Of a DNA stretch of 64,000 nt, positions 17,780-27,375 are shown piece by piece; positions within the stretch are counted from its first letter, which is position 1, and every line of letters begins with the position of its first letter. Source of the DNA: an uncultured marine group I thaumarchaeote (GTDB lineage: Archaea > Thermoproteota > Nitrososphaeria > Nitrososphaerales > Nitrosopumilaceae); contig CACDFH010000001.1 in NCBI GenBank assembly GCA_902552015.1, positions 1 to 64,000 on the forward strand, in the 5' to 3' direction. The notes below the pieces were generated by a model. The model had not been told where the DNA came from. It saw only the letters and a program-made list of their open reading frames with translations, and ran no database searches. The position numbers and the translations under genes are program-made.

Positions 17780-18274
17780 ATGAAAATTAATCTCTTAATG
17801 TTTTATCAAGATGATCCAAAAAAATGCACAGCTGCTAAATTAATAAAATTTGGATTAGGAAAAAAAATTACAAAATCTCAACCAAAAACTGCCCTTTTAC
17901 ATCCATTTGCTCAAAAAACTCTATTCAATCATGAGAAATCATCTTTCAACTCTATCACCGGAATTGATTGTTCATGGGCTCTTGCAGAAGAAGTTTTCCA
18001 AAAAAACTTCGTTGGTGTAGCTAGAAAATTACCTCCTCTTTTAGCCGGAAATCCTGTAAATTATTCAAAAATAAACAAACTGACCACTGTTGAGGCGATA
18101 GCAGGAGCTGCATTCATCTTAGGTGAGGAAGAATTATCTCAAAAACTGCTTGAAAAATTCAACTGGGGTCACACATTTCTGGAATTAAATGAAAATCTCT
18201 TACATGATTATCAAAAAATAAAATCTGAAGATCAGGTGAATGAGATTATTCGCGAATATGGCTATGCTATATAA
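17780..18274 (+). CDS. tsr3: Tsr3-like 18S/16S rRNA aminocarboxypropyltransferase
   Basis: The 164-residue protein matches the Tsr3 family, which transfers the 3-amino-3-carboxypropyl group from S-adenosylmethionine to a conserved small-subunit rRNA pseudouridine. Signatures are IDCSWALAEEVF, ARKLPPLLAGNPVNY, TTVEAIAGAAFILG and the FNWGHTFLELNE end. The amino-terminal RLI-like region is short and carries a DPKKCTAAKL motif. A same-strand methyltransferase follows after 23 bases. Confidence 0.9.
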   Translation: MKINLLMFYQDDPKKCTAAKLIKFGLGKKITKSQPKTALLHPFAQKTLFNHEKSSFNSITGIDCSWALAEEVFQKNFVGVARKLPPLLAGNPVNYSKINKLTTVEAIAGAAFILGEEELSQKLLEKFNWGHTFLELNENLLHDYQKIKSEDQVNEIIREYGYAI

Positions 18275-18297
18275 TTAAGAAAAAACTAAGTTATTCA

Positions 18298-18921
18298 ATG
18301 GATAAAACTTCAAAATTATTTGATGTGTGGGCAAAGACTGGTCGCTCTGAAGAAATGGAAAAGGGTCACGGTACCACAGTAAATCAATTCTTAGACAAAC
18401 TATCCTTGAAAGAAAAATTCAGATTTCTGGATATTGGATGCGGTAATGGCTGGGTCGTAAGAAAAATGTCACAAAAACCTTCTTGTGTTAAAGCAATTGG
18501 AATTGATAAAAGTAAAATGATGATTAAAAATGCAAAATCAAAAATCTCATCTGAAAAAGAATCTTACTTTGTAACTGATCTTGAATCATGGGATACAAAA
18601 GAAAAATTTGATATTATTTTTTCCATGGAATCATTGTATTATTCAGTGCCAATGGAACCTGCATTAGAAAAAGTATTCAAATTACTCAAAAAAGGTGGTA
18701 CCTTTTACTGTGGAACTGATTTTTACAGCGATAATACTCTGACAACTAGATGGGTAAAAGACATGAACATTCCAATGGATTTACGTTCTGAAAAAGAGTG
18801 GAAAAAAATGTTCAAAGAAGTTGGATTTATTACTCGTTCAAAACATGTTACAGATTCAAAAAATAAATCCAAATGGAAACGTGAATTTGGAACACTATTT
18901 ATTATTGGCAGAAAGTCTTGA
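18298..18921 (+). CDS. Class I SAM-dependent methyltransferase
   Basis: The 207-residue protein carries the Rossmann-type SAM site FLDIGCGNGWVVRK (motif I, about 42-55), the acidic loop AIGIDKSKMM (motif II) and FDIIFSMESLYY (motif IV). The substrate is not evident; the UbiE/Coq5-like layout is common to small-molecule methyltransferases. It follows tsr3 with a 23-base gap and may share its transcript. Its last 27 bases overlap the convergent peptide-binding protein gene. Confidence 0.85.
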   Translation: MDKTSKLFDVWAKTGRSEEMEKGHGTTVNQFLDKLSLKEKFRFLDIGCGNGWVVRKMSQKPSCVKAIGIDKSKMMIKNAKSKISSEKESYFVTDLESWDTKEKFDIIFSMESLYYSVPMEPALEKVFKLLKKGGTFYCGTDFYSDNTLTTRWVKDMNIPMDLRSEKEWKKMFKEVGFITRSKHVTDSKNKSKWKREFGTLFIIGRKS

Positions 18922-21363
18922 TCTTCTAATTACCAATATTGCAATAATGCTGAAAATAGGAATAATCAATAACACATACCAATAATTTGCTTCTGATTCT
19001 CTTATCTCAGTCATCATTTCTGTTTTTGGAATTTCTTTTTCATTTGAAACAATTATGAAGCTTTTTGAATATTCATATGGTTTCAATACTGTTTCTGATG
19101 CTGCAAAAATCTTGATTGTATGAACTCCTTCAATTATCTCTGAATTTCTATCTAGACTGATACTTGCTCCATCATTTACTACCTCTTTAATCCCATTTAG
19201 AATAATTTCGCCTTTAGAATCTACAATAAAGTAGTGAATCTCAGATGCATTTTCTACTGAAACAAGGATTTCTTCATCTGAGTCTATCACATATGGTTCT
19301 GAAAACTCAACTGAGTTAATCAATGGAAATTTAACATTTTCAAATTCTTCCCATTTTCCCTGCTCAAAAACATAATTTCCATAATCAAATGATTTGATAA
19401 CTATCGTTCTTGAATCTGGTGAATATCTATCTAGATAAAATGGACCGTTACTAATCACAGCATGATTGTTCTCATCAATCCATTTTTGACTTGAATCGTA
19501 TCTAATATTTTGAAATCCACTTTGTGAATTAAACTGAATTAATGAATCAGGTATGTGTTCATTTTTCTTAAAAACATCTAACTGTATTTTTACCTGATTT
19601 GCATCATTTGGGATTATCAGTGAAAGCCAGTTGATGTTTTTTGTAATTGATTCTGTTCTTGAAAATGAGCTTTTTCCATCTATTACTATTTGTTCCATTG
19701 ATGCCATAATTTCCCAAGGCATACTACTCCAAACACTTCCCCATGATGCAATTTCTCCTGAATCAAAATGCCAAAAATCGGTATACACTTCAATTGTATT
19801 TTCATCAATTACACGTATTCCTTTCAACGTATTCAAAATCTGAGATGCTTGTGGGGAAAAATCAGTATCATATGTTCTATCATCTTCTGTTCTTTCTGAA
19901 CCCCATTCTGATAAGAAGTATACCGAATAGATGATGTCATTCATATTCATTTCAGGACCATGATGCCATTGGTTGAATTTCAAATCATAAGTAATCTTAC
20001 TTTTTGCTAAAATTTCGTCTCCTACTTTATCCCACATTTTTGAATCAGGATTCCACATTATTGCGTCATTTGGAACTTGTACAGACGAATTAATTCCATT
20101 TGTTTCTACTTGCCATGAGCTTCTAATCGGAATCATTTCTCCTGAAAATGGATGGCCTGTTAAAATTGGGTCTGAAATTGAAAGCCAAATTTGATTACTG
20201 TATGTATCTCCTAATCCTCCAATAGGATTCCATGCTGCTTGGTAAATCTGTTTTACACCGACATCTAGTGTACCTGAATCTGTTCTAACATTAATTGGCG
20301 TAAATCTACTTGGAACTCCTGCTCCTAATGCATTGATTATTCCATCTACATTTTCATTTACGACATATTGATCTATTTTACTTGCAAGAAATATTCGAAC
20401 TGATTCGTTTACTCCTTCTTTCATTGCATCTTTGATTATGCTTGTTCTTTCATCTTTATCATTAAATTCTCCCGAGTAAATTCTCTGAGTTAACTCATCT
20501 AATTTCTGATTTTCATAGTTCCAGTTTGCTGGATTGTTATTTCCAGGCATACTTGAAAACCATGGGGAATACATCTGAGCAAGAGTTACTGAATCATATC
20601 TGGTAAACCCTGAACTTCCCCATCCTTCAGTGTATAAGCTCCATTTTTGTTCTGCAGGATTTGAGCCGTAAACTACAACGTATGCCTTGTTCAAATCTCC
20701 AAATTCTTTATTCACTTTAAAGCCAATCTCTTCTAACTCTGATGATAGAATCTCTCCTATCGCCTTTCTAACCGGATCATCACTTCTAATGAAAAATGTA
20801 ATCTCTATTGGTTCATTTTCATAATTCCATACTCCATCAATTTTTTCTGCTCCTTTTGCACTCAATTCATTTGAAATTACGTTTTCAGCAAACGATGGGT
20901 TGTATCTAAATTGAAAAGTCTCAATAACATCCAAGACTCTCAAATACTCTGCTGAAAAACTCCCATAGTTTGAAAACATTGGCGTACCATATCCTCCTAA
21001 CAATTCATTTACAATCAAATTTCTATCAACCAAAAAATTCACAGCATATCTCACTTCTTGAATTGAAAATGGATTGAAGGGGCCTTCATCTGTTGGATTT
21101 AATAAAATACTATAGTATCCTCCAGTTGATTCGTACACTTTCAATTTGTCTCTTGATTCAGACTCTCCTAGTCTGTCTGAAGAAATTCTGTAATAGTACA
21201 TATCCAAATTTCCATTTTTCACTTCTTCTAATGCTGTATTTTCATCAAGGTACTGAATGAATTTTATTTCATCCACATACGTTCCTTTTTGAGCAAATGC
21301 TGTTGGGATTATTGATATTAAACAAATAATGAGAATTATTTTGAAAATTTTCAACTGATTCAA
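18895..21363 (-). CDS. Family 5 (peptide/nickel) ABC substrate-binding protein, membrane-anchored
   Basis: The 822-residue protein has a signal segment (about 5-24) and an extracellular SBP_bac_5-type binding domain, with VRYAVNFLVDRNLIVNELLGGYGTPM and GPFYLDRYSPDSRTI as typical stretches. A Ig-like segment follows, and a C-terminal membrane anchor (about 793-812) ends in RRSRLSANNK. It should capture oligopeptides or a similar solute. No permease lies beside it. An ABC ATPase of the matching class lies separately at 32.9 kb. The promoter region is the 63-base divergent gap at 21364-21426. Confidence 0.87.
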   Translation of the reverse strand: MNQLKIFKIILIICLISIIPTAFAQKGTYVDEIKFIQYLDENTALEEVKNGNLDMYYYRISSDRLGESESRDKLKVYESTGGYYSILLNPTDEGPFNPFSIQEVRYAVNFLVDRNLIVNELLGGYGTPMFSNYGSFSAEYLRVLDVIETFQFRYNPSFAENVISNELSAKGAEKIDGVWNYENEPIEITFFIRSDDPVRKAIGEILSSELEEIGFKVNKEFGDLNKAYVVVYGSNPAEQKWSLYTEGWGSSGFTRYDSVTLAQMYSPWFSSMPGNNNPANWNYENQKLDELTQRIYSGEFNDKDERTSIIKDAMKEGVNESVRIFLASKIDQYVVNENVDGIINALGAGVPSRFTPINVRTDSGTLDVGVKQIYQAAWNPIGGLGDTYSNQIWLSISDPILTGHPFSGEMIPIRSSWQVETNGINSSVQVPNDAIMWNPDSKMWDKVGDEILAKSKITYDLKFNQWHHGPEMNMNDIIYSVYFLSEWGSERTEDDRTYDTDFSPQASQILNTLKGIRVIDENTIEVYTDFWHFDSGEIASWGSVWSSMPWEIMASMEQIVIDGKSSFSRTESITKNINWLSLIIPNDANQVKIQLDVFKKNEHIPDSLIQFNSQSGFQNIRYDSSQKWIDENNHAVISNGPFYLDRYSPDSRTIVIKSFDYGNYVFEQGKWEEFENVKFPLINSVEFSEPYVIDSDEEILVSVENASEIHYFIVDSKGEIILNGIKEVVNDGASISLDRNSEIIEGVHTIKIFAASETVLKPYEYSKSFIIVSNEKEIPKTEMMTEIRESEANYWYVLLIIPIFSIIAILVIRRSRLSANNK

Positions 21364-21426
21364 CTAATGCTTCACCTTGGATAAATTTTAGCATTTTAAT
21401 ACAATTGCAATTGATCTGAATCAGAC

Positions 21427-22056
21427 ATGAATCCAAAATTGGCTGTAAAGGGAATTAATGGCATAATTGAAGGAGGTGTGAGTATTACTGATTTCTCTGT
21501 TGTTACGGAATTAGATGAAATTAGTGCAAAAGAGTTGTTGTATACGCTAGTCCAAAATGGAATTGGTACATGGAATGATGATTTAGTCGATTTTGATATT
21601 CCTCATGATAGACTTCAAACCGCATTATTTGCAATCACTCTTGGTGCAACAATTGAAGATGTTTCTGAATATCTTACTTGGAGAGATTTTGAAGCCATCA
21701 CCGGAATCATTCTTGAAGAAAATGGTTTTGACGTAACAAAAAATCTGGTCTTAACAAAACCTAGAATGGAAATTGATGTTATTGGAAAAAAAATGAATAT
21801 TGCATTACTGATAGATTGCAAACATTGGAAAAATATGAGTAAATCTGCATTAGATGAAATTGTAAAAAAACAGATTGAACGTGTCAAACGGTATGTTGCT
21901 GATGAAGGTATTACTGCATTGCCTGTAATAGTTACACTCCATCAAGAAGGAACTCGACTCGTTGAAAACGTACCAATCGTACCTATAATGAAATTGCCAT
22001 CATTTCTAGATGAATTTGTAGGAAATCTTGGTTCTCTAAAATCTATAGAAAAATAG
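21427..22056 (+). CDS. Mrr-like PD-(D/E)XK nuclease-fold protein
   Basis: The 209-residue protein has an N-terminal helical domain like a winged helix (about 1-75) and a C-terminal restriction-endonuclease-like domain. The helix with FEAITGIILEENGFDV supplies the first acid. MEIDVIGKKMNIALLIDCKHW then contains the D-x(n)-(D/E)xK pattern with DCK. The combination resembles archaeal Mrr-type nucleases. No methyltransferase is nearby, so a DNA repair or defence role is open. Its end overlaps the DUF2070 gene by 14 bases. Confidence 0.8.
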   Translation: MNPKLAVKGINGIIEGGVSITDFSVVTELDEISAKELLYTLVQNGIGTWNDDLVDFDIPHDRLQTALFAITLGATIEDVSEYLTWRDFEAITGIILEENGFDVTKNLVLTKPRMEIDVIGKKMNIALLIDCKHWKNMSKSALDEIVKKQIERVKRYVADEGITALPVIVTLHQEGTRLVENVPIVPIMKLPSFLDEFVGNLGSLKSIEK

Positions 22057-23785
22057 ATACTGCAAATAGACCTGCGTCTGCCAACAAACACCACTTTGTG
22101 ATATTCATTGTTTTATCCATTATCTTTGAATAATCTGAAAATATTGTCGGTCCCATCACTTTGACATTTGTCTGATGTTCTAAGACCTCAAATATTCCTT
22201 CTTTGATTTTTGACTCTGCATCTTGTGCCAATTCCAAATACCAGTTTGCTAGATCATTTGGTTTTGATAACATTCCTAGTTGGAAGTAACCGTTTCTATT
22301 TCTCGCACCACTTGCTGTATAGTGTGTATCTGATGTACAAATTTCAATTAACTCATATCCGTTATTTGCAAAGTGTGTTACAATCTGTTCTCTGACGCCA
22401 TTTTCCATATTGTTGGCATCAGCCCATCCTAAGAAGTATTTTTTACTGTTAATTTCTAAACATAAAGTTGCAATTCTTCCTTCTGCAATATCATTTTGAT
22501 TCAAATTCATTTTTTCAGAATTTGCAAAACCAAACTTGAAGGAATGACTCTCTTTCGTCTTTAGTGTATCAAGTGTAGATTTTGCTGCCAAAAGTAAATC
22601 TTCTGAATCTTCTTTTGAAATTTCTTTTCCCATTGCATTATGTGTGTCAACTATCAAAACCTGTTCAAAATTTCTATTTTCGGCAAATTGCTCAATTTCA
22701 CTTCTAACATTAGGTGGTAAATCTTCCATTCCGTGAGGTGATAATGACAAAAACAATAATGCGGTTCTATCAAAGAGTAATCCTGAAGCACGTGCTTTGT
22801 TCATTGTTACTGATACAGGCTCTGTACATACTGCCCCATTTTGTTTAGATTTACTTTCTTGCAAACTTTGCAAATAATTTTGAACCTCTTTTTGTGTAGG
22901 TAAATTTAGATCATGATTTGAAATACTATGCATGACCATTGCAGTAGAATCCATTTCTTTGTAAATCAGTCCTGTAATGTTGCTTCCTCCTATTGGATGA
23001 AATGGTCCTGGATGAATATCTGGCAGAACTATTCTAAAGTCATTATCTTTGTCTGATGATTGAAATTTTAATTGAGATGTTGACACTGTGGATTCTGTTG
23101 AACTTTTTTCAATAATTTCTTCTAAAGGGATAGGATCCTTTCTCGACATTGATGTTACATATGCTTGAATTAATTCATGTGTACTTCTTAATCCTGGTCT
23201 ACCTGCTTTGTCTGTAAGATAAGACCAAGCTGTTGCTAATCCCAAAAATGCACCGCCAAATAATATAATCCATGGATTTGTAAGTGAACTAATCCACATG
23301 TCTGATGGAATTAAAACAAGATACATTGCCATTGGTTGAATGAATGCAACTGCCCATGCTTTTTTTAAACTTGCACCTAAAATTGTTGTAAAAATTCCAA
23401 TTCTAAAACTAGCAAAAACTACCATTCCCATAGTTACATAAAACAAATCTAAACCATCTTTTTCAAATAATCCCATTGCTCCAAATCCTATCAGTGTACT
23501 TACAAAGAATAATGAATTACCAAACAATGAGACATGAAGTGACTTTGAATATTCCCTATGTTTTGCAAATAGAATATCTAAAAATTGAGTTCCAACTAGT
23601 GCTGCAATGACTGCTAATGTTGGAAAAATTAATTCTGTTGAACCCAAATATGTTGAGGCAGTAAATGCTCCAATTAATCCTGCAATTGCAATTGATGCAG
23701 CTAATGAAATGTAATGTGATGATGGATTAATTAGTGATAATGTGTATTTGTCATGTATCTTACTGACGTCGTCTTTTTCAGGCAT
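22043..23785 (-). CDS. DUF2070 family membrane protein
   Basis: The 580-residue protein has about seven membrane segments in its first 200 residues and a large cytoplasmic C-terminal domain. The latter contains VLPDIHPGPFHPIGGSN, LFLSLSPHGMEDLPPNV, VDTHNAMGKE and the CTSDTHYTASGARN stretch, with several His/Asp residues that could bind metal. It matches archaeal DUF2070. The function is unknown to me. The Sec61-beta gene lies 7 bases upstream on the same strand, and the SSSCA1-type gene lies before that. Confidence 0.85.
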   Translation of the reverse strand: MPEKDDVSKIHDKYTLSLINPSSHYISLAASIAIAGLIGAFTASTYLGSTELIFPTLAVIAALVGTQFLDILFAKHREYSKSLHVSLFGNSLFFVSTLIGFGAMGLFEKDGLDLFYVTMGMVVFASFRIGIFTTILGASLKKAWAVAFIQPMAMYLVLIPSDMWISSLTNPWIILFGGAFLGLATAWSYLTDKAGRPGLRSTHELIQAYVTSMSRKDPIPLEEIIEKSSTESTVSTSQLKFQSSDKDNDFRIVLPDIHPGPFHPIGGSNITGLIYKEMDSTAMVMHSISNHDLNLPTQKEVQNYLQSLQESKSKQNGAVCTEPVSVTMNKARASGLLFDRTALLFLSLSPHGMEDLPPNVRSEIEQFAENRNFEQVLIVDTHNAMGKEISKEDSEDLLLAAKSTLDTLKTKESHSFKFGFANSEKMNLNQNDIAEGRIATLCLEINSKKYFLGWADANNMENGVREQIVTHFANNGYELIEICTSDTHYTASGARNRNGYFQLGMLSKPNDLANWYLELAQDAESKIKEGIFEVLEHQTNVKVMGPTIFSDYSKIMDKTMNITKWCLLADAGLFAVSIFL

Positions 23786-23792
23786 CTTTTGA

Positions 23793-23960
23793 TCAAGGAA
23801 TTAACAGTATATCAAGTAACCATGATACTATGATTAGACTAATTGGAACAGAGACCACAATTTTTGGATCTACTTTAACACCTTTCGTCTCATCCTCAAA
23901 AAATCTTAAAAGACCTGCTCCGGATGCTGGAAGTGATGCACTGGTTTTCTTATCTGCCAT
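23793..23960 (-). CDS. secG: Preprotein translocase Sec61-beta (archaeal SecG) subunit
   Basis: This 55-residue gene encodes MADKKTSASLPASGAGLLRF, then a charged stretch and a single C-terminal membrane span (VSVPISLIIVSWLLDILLIP). This is the exact layout of archaeal Sec61-beta: a Ser/Ala/Gly-rich start, the GLLRFF motif and a tail anchor. It is the small subunit of the SecYE-beta channel for protein export. The gene lies 7 bases upstream of DUF2070 and 37 bases downstream of the SSSCA1-type gene, probably in one transcript. Confidence 0.93.
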   Translation of the reverse strand: MADKKTSASLPASGAGLLRFFEDETKGVKVDPKIVVSVPISLIIVSWLLDILLIP

Positions 23961-23997
23961 GTCTCAAACCAAAAAATTACGCATAAAAAGTTTTTGA

Positions 23998-24318
23998 CTA
24001 CTTTTTCAGTTTTGATATCGTATCAATCAGTAAATTGATCGATTTTAAGATATTTTGTTGTTTTTCTGTATCCTTTTCCTTTGATAACTCGTCAGTCAAA
24101 ACCTGTAATTTTTCTTCTAATTTCTTCACAGGTGATTCGTCTTGAGACTCTTCCTTTTTCTTTTCAAGTTCCTTGTCAGGTGATTTTCCACAACTGACAC
24201 ATAATGCATCTCCGTCTTTCATCACTCTCACTCCTTTGCAGTATGGACATGGTTCACTAAGTAATGTGGCACCACTCAAAAGCATCTCGATTGCCTTTTT
24301 TCTAACCTCTTCGGACAT
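23998..24318 (-). CDS. SSSCA1 / autoantigen p27 family zinc-ribbon protein
   Basis: The 106-residue protein begins with EEVRKKAIEMLLSGATLLSEPCPYCKGVRV and then ALCVSCGK, the four-cysteine ribbon typical of the Sjogren-syndrome/scleroderma autoantigen 1 family found in archaea. The rest is a charged helical tail, probably coiled-coil. Its biochemical role in archaea is unknown. It is the first gene of a likely operon with secG and DUF2070, and is divergent from aIF1. Confidence 0.87.
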   Translation of the reverse strand: MSEEVRKKAIEMLLSGATLLSEPCPYCKGVRVMKDGDALCVSCGKSPDKELEKKKEESQDESPVKKLEEKLQVLTDELSKEKDTEKQQNILKSINLLIDTISKLKK

Positions 24319-24403
24319 GCTTATGCTTGGTATTCGACCTAAAAAAATTGTATTTTCTTCTACTAAGGCTTAATAATATGATAATTCAAAATATTTCGAA
24401 CTA

Positions 24404-24712
24404 ATGGCGGTAATTTGTAATACTTGTGGTCTTCCTGATGATTTATGCGCTTGTGGTGATTTAGACAAAGACAGTTCTCAAATAATTATTCGTTTAGAGA
24501 CTAGAAGATTCAAGAAAAAAGGAACAATGATTGAAGGACTAGATCCTAAAATAAACAACTTGGAAAGTGTCGCAAAAGAACTAAAAGGAAAATATGCTTG
24601 CGGTGGAACTGCAAAAGAAGGATACATTTTCTTGCAAGGTGACCATCGTGATACAATCAAAGAGGCACTTGTTAAACTAGGATTCTCTGAAGAAAAAATA
24701 GAACTTCATTAG
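24404..24712 (+). CDS. Translation initiation factor aIF1 (SUI1)
   Basis: The 102-residue SUI1-domain protein controls start-codon selection on the small ribosomal subunit. An amino-terminal zinc-knuckle-like segment (CNTCGLPDDLCACGDL) precedes the core, which has RRFKKKGTMIEGLDP, the loop that contacts the P site, and KLKGKYACGGTAKEG-type residues followed by IFLQGDHRDTI. Length fits archaeal aIF1. The CPBP protease gene follows after 7 bases on the same strand. Confidence 0.95.
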   Translation: MAVICNTCGLPDDLCACGDLDKDSSQIIIRLETRRFKKKGTMIEGLDPKINNLESVAKELKGKYACGGTAKEGYIFLQGDHRDTIKEALVKLGFSEEKIELH

Positions 24713-24719
24713 AATTATC

Positions 24720-25712
24720 GTGTCTCTCTTACAAAACATCTTACATGGATTTGGAATACCTTTTTCAGCATTAATGTCTGTAATTTTTGGTTTGATGATT
24801 GTATCCTTTCCATTAGGTGCTTATGCAATTTTTAATTCAAATATTGGAGATGACATTGATTATACTTACCCGCTAGAAAAATTTGATGTCTTTATTGCAG
24901 GTGTAAATCTTCAGATACCATTAGAATATCAGATTGGTGATCTGTTCATAGTTTTTTGGTCCATTTTTGTTATTTTGTTTGTTATTTCATTTTTAGGTCC
25001 GAAAAAAAATTTTATGAAAATAATTGGAAACATTTTATCAAATGAAAAAACTTCTTTTTCTGATAATTACATGCTCAATATTATCAAATGGTTTTCAATA
25101 CTTGTTTTAGTCTCTGCAGTAATAACAATAATTCAAGAAAGCTTTGGAATTGTAACTGAACCTCCTGACACTGCCAATGATCTTATATTATTCTTGCAAA
25201 TATCCTTGGCTCCTATTACTGAAGAAATCGGTTTTCGTCTAATTCTGATTGGAATTCCATTATTCTTGATTTATTCTCATAAATCATCGATAAAATTTTT
25301 CATAAAATCATTATGGAGTCCATATGCAAACTTACATGTTTACGATAGCAAAAAAGCCATTGCATTAATTGTAATAGTTGGAATATTCTTTGGTGTGGCA
25401 CATGTAATTTCCGGTGAACCATGGACTACTGGAAAAATTTTACAAGCATCTGTAGGTGGAATAATTCTTGGTTGGGTTTATTTCAGATATGGTTTAGCTG
25501 CTGCAATAATCTTACACTGGGCTACTAACTATTTCATTTATTCTTACTTGTTTTTGATATCTGAACTAAACGGAATTTCTGTACAAAATGCATCTAACCA
25601 TTCTATGATTGGCACATTTGAAGTAATTCTAATTGTATCTGGAATTATCTCCGCAGCAATGTTATTCCTGAACTACAAAAACTCACTTAACTCTAAGATA
25701 TCTTCAGTGTGA
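24720..25712 (+). CDS. CPBP-family intramembrane metalloprotease
   Basis: The 330-residue protein starts at GTG 24720, seven bases after the aIF1 stop. It has about eight membrane segments and the three CPBP (ABI/CAAX-like) motifs: EEIGFR near residue 151, the His of FFGVAHVISG and HWATNYF (HxxxN). Members cleave within or near the membrane; the substrate is unknown. Its stop abuts the convergent cofC stop with no gap. A second, smaller CPBP-like protein is encoded at 61.5 kb. Confidence 0.88.
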   Translation: MSLLQNILHGFGIPFSALMSVIFGLMIVSFPLGAYAIFNSNIGDDIDYTYPLEKFDVFIAGVNLQIPLEYQIGDLFIVFWSIFVILFVISFLGPKKNFMKIIGNILSNEKTSFSDNYMLNIIKWFSILVLVSAVITIIQESFGIVTEPPDTANDLILFLQISLAPITEEIGFRLILIGIPLFLIYSHKSSIKFFIKSLWSPYANLHVYDSKKAIALIVIVGIFFGVAHVISGEPWTTGKILQASVGGIILGWVYFRYGLAAAIILHWATNYFIYSYLFLISELNGISVQNASNHSMIGTFEVILIVSGIISAAMLFLNYKNSLNSKISSV

Positions 25713-26345
25713 TTATTTCTCAATAATTTCTTTAATTTTGTTGCATAACTCAGGCTTGATGTTTTGTTTTATGACAAATTCCAAATCTTCTGTATTGTCA
25801 ATGTCTAACATTAGTCTGTATATCAAGCCAATTGAAATTTTTACATCATCTTTTTGTGCAGATTCAATCTGAAAACTGTAACTTCCCTCATCATATCTGG
25901 GTGTCATGGAATTGATGGGACTTCTAAGCAATGCATTTGTTCCATCAAAATGTCTTGAAGGTACCACTATTACTGAATTATCTACTGAAAATTTTAACAA
26001 TCTTTCAAGATCTTCAGAATCAAAAAATGGAACATCTAATGGTAGTACAATGGAATGTGTGAATTGATTATCTATCAAATATTGCTCTGCTAGTTTTACT
26101 GCATCATTTACACTTGTTTCATGTTCATCCTGAATTTTTTCACAATCATATTTTTCTATAATATCTGAAACTTGTTCTTCATTTGTAACAACAATTGTCT
26201 TATCAATTAACTTTGAATCATAAATTGTTCTGATTACTTCTTCTAATAGTAATCTGCATAGTGAATTTGTCTTTTCTTCAGATAAATGCAATCTTGTTTT
26301 AGATTTTTGGAATGTCTTGACGGGAATTATTACTGATGTTTTCAA
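25713..26345 (-). CDS. cofC: 2-phospho-L-lactate guanylyltransferase (CofC)
   Basis: The 210-residue nucleotidyltransferase activates a three-carbon phospho-acid (2-phospholactate or phosphoenolpyruvate) with GTP for F420 assembly. SVIIPVKTFQKSKTRL at the start is the nucleotide loop, LPLDVPFFDSEDL carries the metal-binding Asp, and VVVPSRHFDGTNALLRSP is a CofC/FbiD signature. The stop of cofD lies directly before its start, so the two form an operon. Confidence 0.93.
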   Translation of the reverse strand: MKTSVIIPVKTFQKSKTRLHLSEEKTNSLCRLLLEEVIRTIYDSKLIDKTIVVTNEEQVSDIIEKYDCEKIQDEHETSVNDAVKLAEQYLIDNQFTHSIVLPLDVPFFDSEDLERLLKFSVDNSVIVVPSRHFDGTNALLRSPINSMTPRYDEGSYSFQIESAQKDDVKISIGLIYRLMLDIDNTEDLEFVIKQNIKPELCNKIKEIIEK

Positions 26346-27266
26346 TTATAATTTCAATTGTTTTAAAATGAATCCTGCAAGTGCCTCTTCAGCCATTTTA
26401 TTTTGCATTTTTATTTTTGTATCTAATACACGTATATCCAATCCTTCAATTTTTGATTTAAGTGCTTTATCTTTTGTATCTATAATCATTTTTGAACAAA
26501 CATCTGCATAAAATTGCGCTAAACCAAATGCTGAAACCTCAATTCCTGCAGCCTCCATGTATTTGTCGGCAGGTCCACTAAATGATTTGTTTCCAACTAG
26601 CGGTGAAACTGCAACTACTTTCTTTTTATTTTTGGTTAATTCTTTTCTTACTCCTTTGATTCCCATCATTGGTCCAATACTTGTTAGTGGGTTTCCTGGT
26701 GCAATTACTACTAGTTCTGCATCCTGTATTGCACTAATTGCATCTGGGTTTGGTCTTGCTTTGTCTGCTCCAACATATTGAATTCCTTCAATAGTTCCTC
26801 TACCTCTATGTTTTACCCAAAATTCTTGCAAATGCAAATCTTCACCGTTTGCTGTAATTCTTGTTTCAACTGTGTTGTCTGTAATTGGAATAACTTTGGA
26901 TTCAACTGCAAATTTTTCGCACATCCATTGTGTAATGTCTGAAAGATTTTTTCCATTCTTTAACATGTTAGTTCTAATAAGATGTGTTGCAGCATCTCTA
27001 TCTCCAACTCTAAACCATGTCTCTTCTCCAAAAACTTCCATCTGTCTTAGGAAATTGTTGGTATCTTTTTTCACACCCCATCCTTTTTCTTCATCTAAAA
27101 TTCCTGATAATCCGTAAATTATTGTGTCAATGTCAGGACACACATACATTCCGTATAGCCAGTAATTATCGCCGACATTGCTAATCACTGTAACTTCTTG
27201 ATCATGAGCTGCAAAGCCTCTGACCATTTTGATTGAACCTGTACCGCCTGCCAATATTGTAATCAT
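26346..27266 (-). CDS. cofD: 2-phospho-L-lactate transferase (CofD)
   Basis: This 306-residue enzyme joins the activated phospho-acid to FO, giving F420-0 or its dehydro form. ILAGGTGSIKMVRGF at the start, VISNVGDNYWLYGMYVCPDIDTI, the FRVGDRDAATHL stretch and VVIAPGNPLTSIGPM match CofD. It precedes cofC with no spacing. Together with cofG and cofH at 5-7.5 kb, the window encodes all steps from tyrosine and ribityl-uracil to F420-0. The glutamate ligase cofE is not in view. Confidence 0.95.
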   Translation of the reverse strand: MITILAGGTGSIKMVRGFAAHDQEVTVISNVGDNYWLYGMYVCPDIDTIIYGLSGILDEEKGWGVKKDTNNFLRQMEVFGEETWFRVGDRDAATHLIRTNMLKNGKNLSDITQWMCEKFAVESKVIPITDNTVETRITANGEDLHLQEFWVKHRGRGTIEGIQYVGADKARPNPDAISAIQDAELVVIAPGNPLTSIGPMMGIKGVRKELTKNKKKVVAVSPLVGNKSFSGPADKYMEAAGIEVSAFGLAQFYADVCSKMIIDTKDKALKSKIEGLDIRVLDTKIKMQNKMAEEALAGFILKQLKL

Positions 27267-27375
27267 AATTGTTAACGAAAGTCCCCAAACAATGACTACA
27301 TATTACTTCTTCCAAATGATCGCAGAAAATCGTACTCTAAGTTAGATTTATTATTAAGAGTAAAAAAATCGCTAC

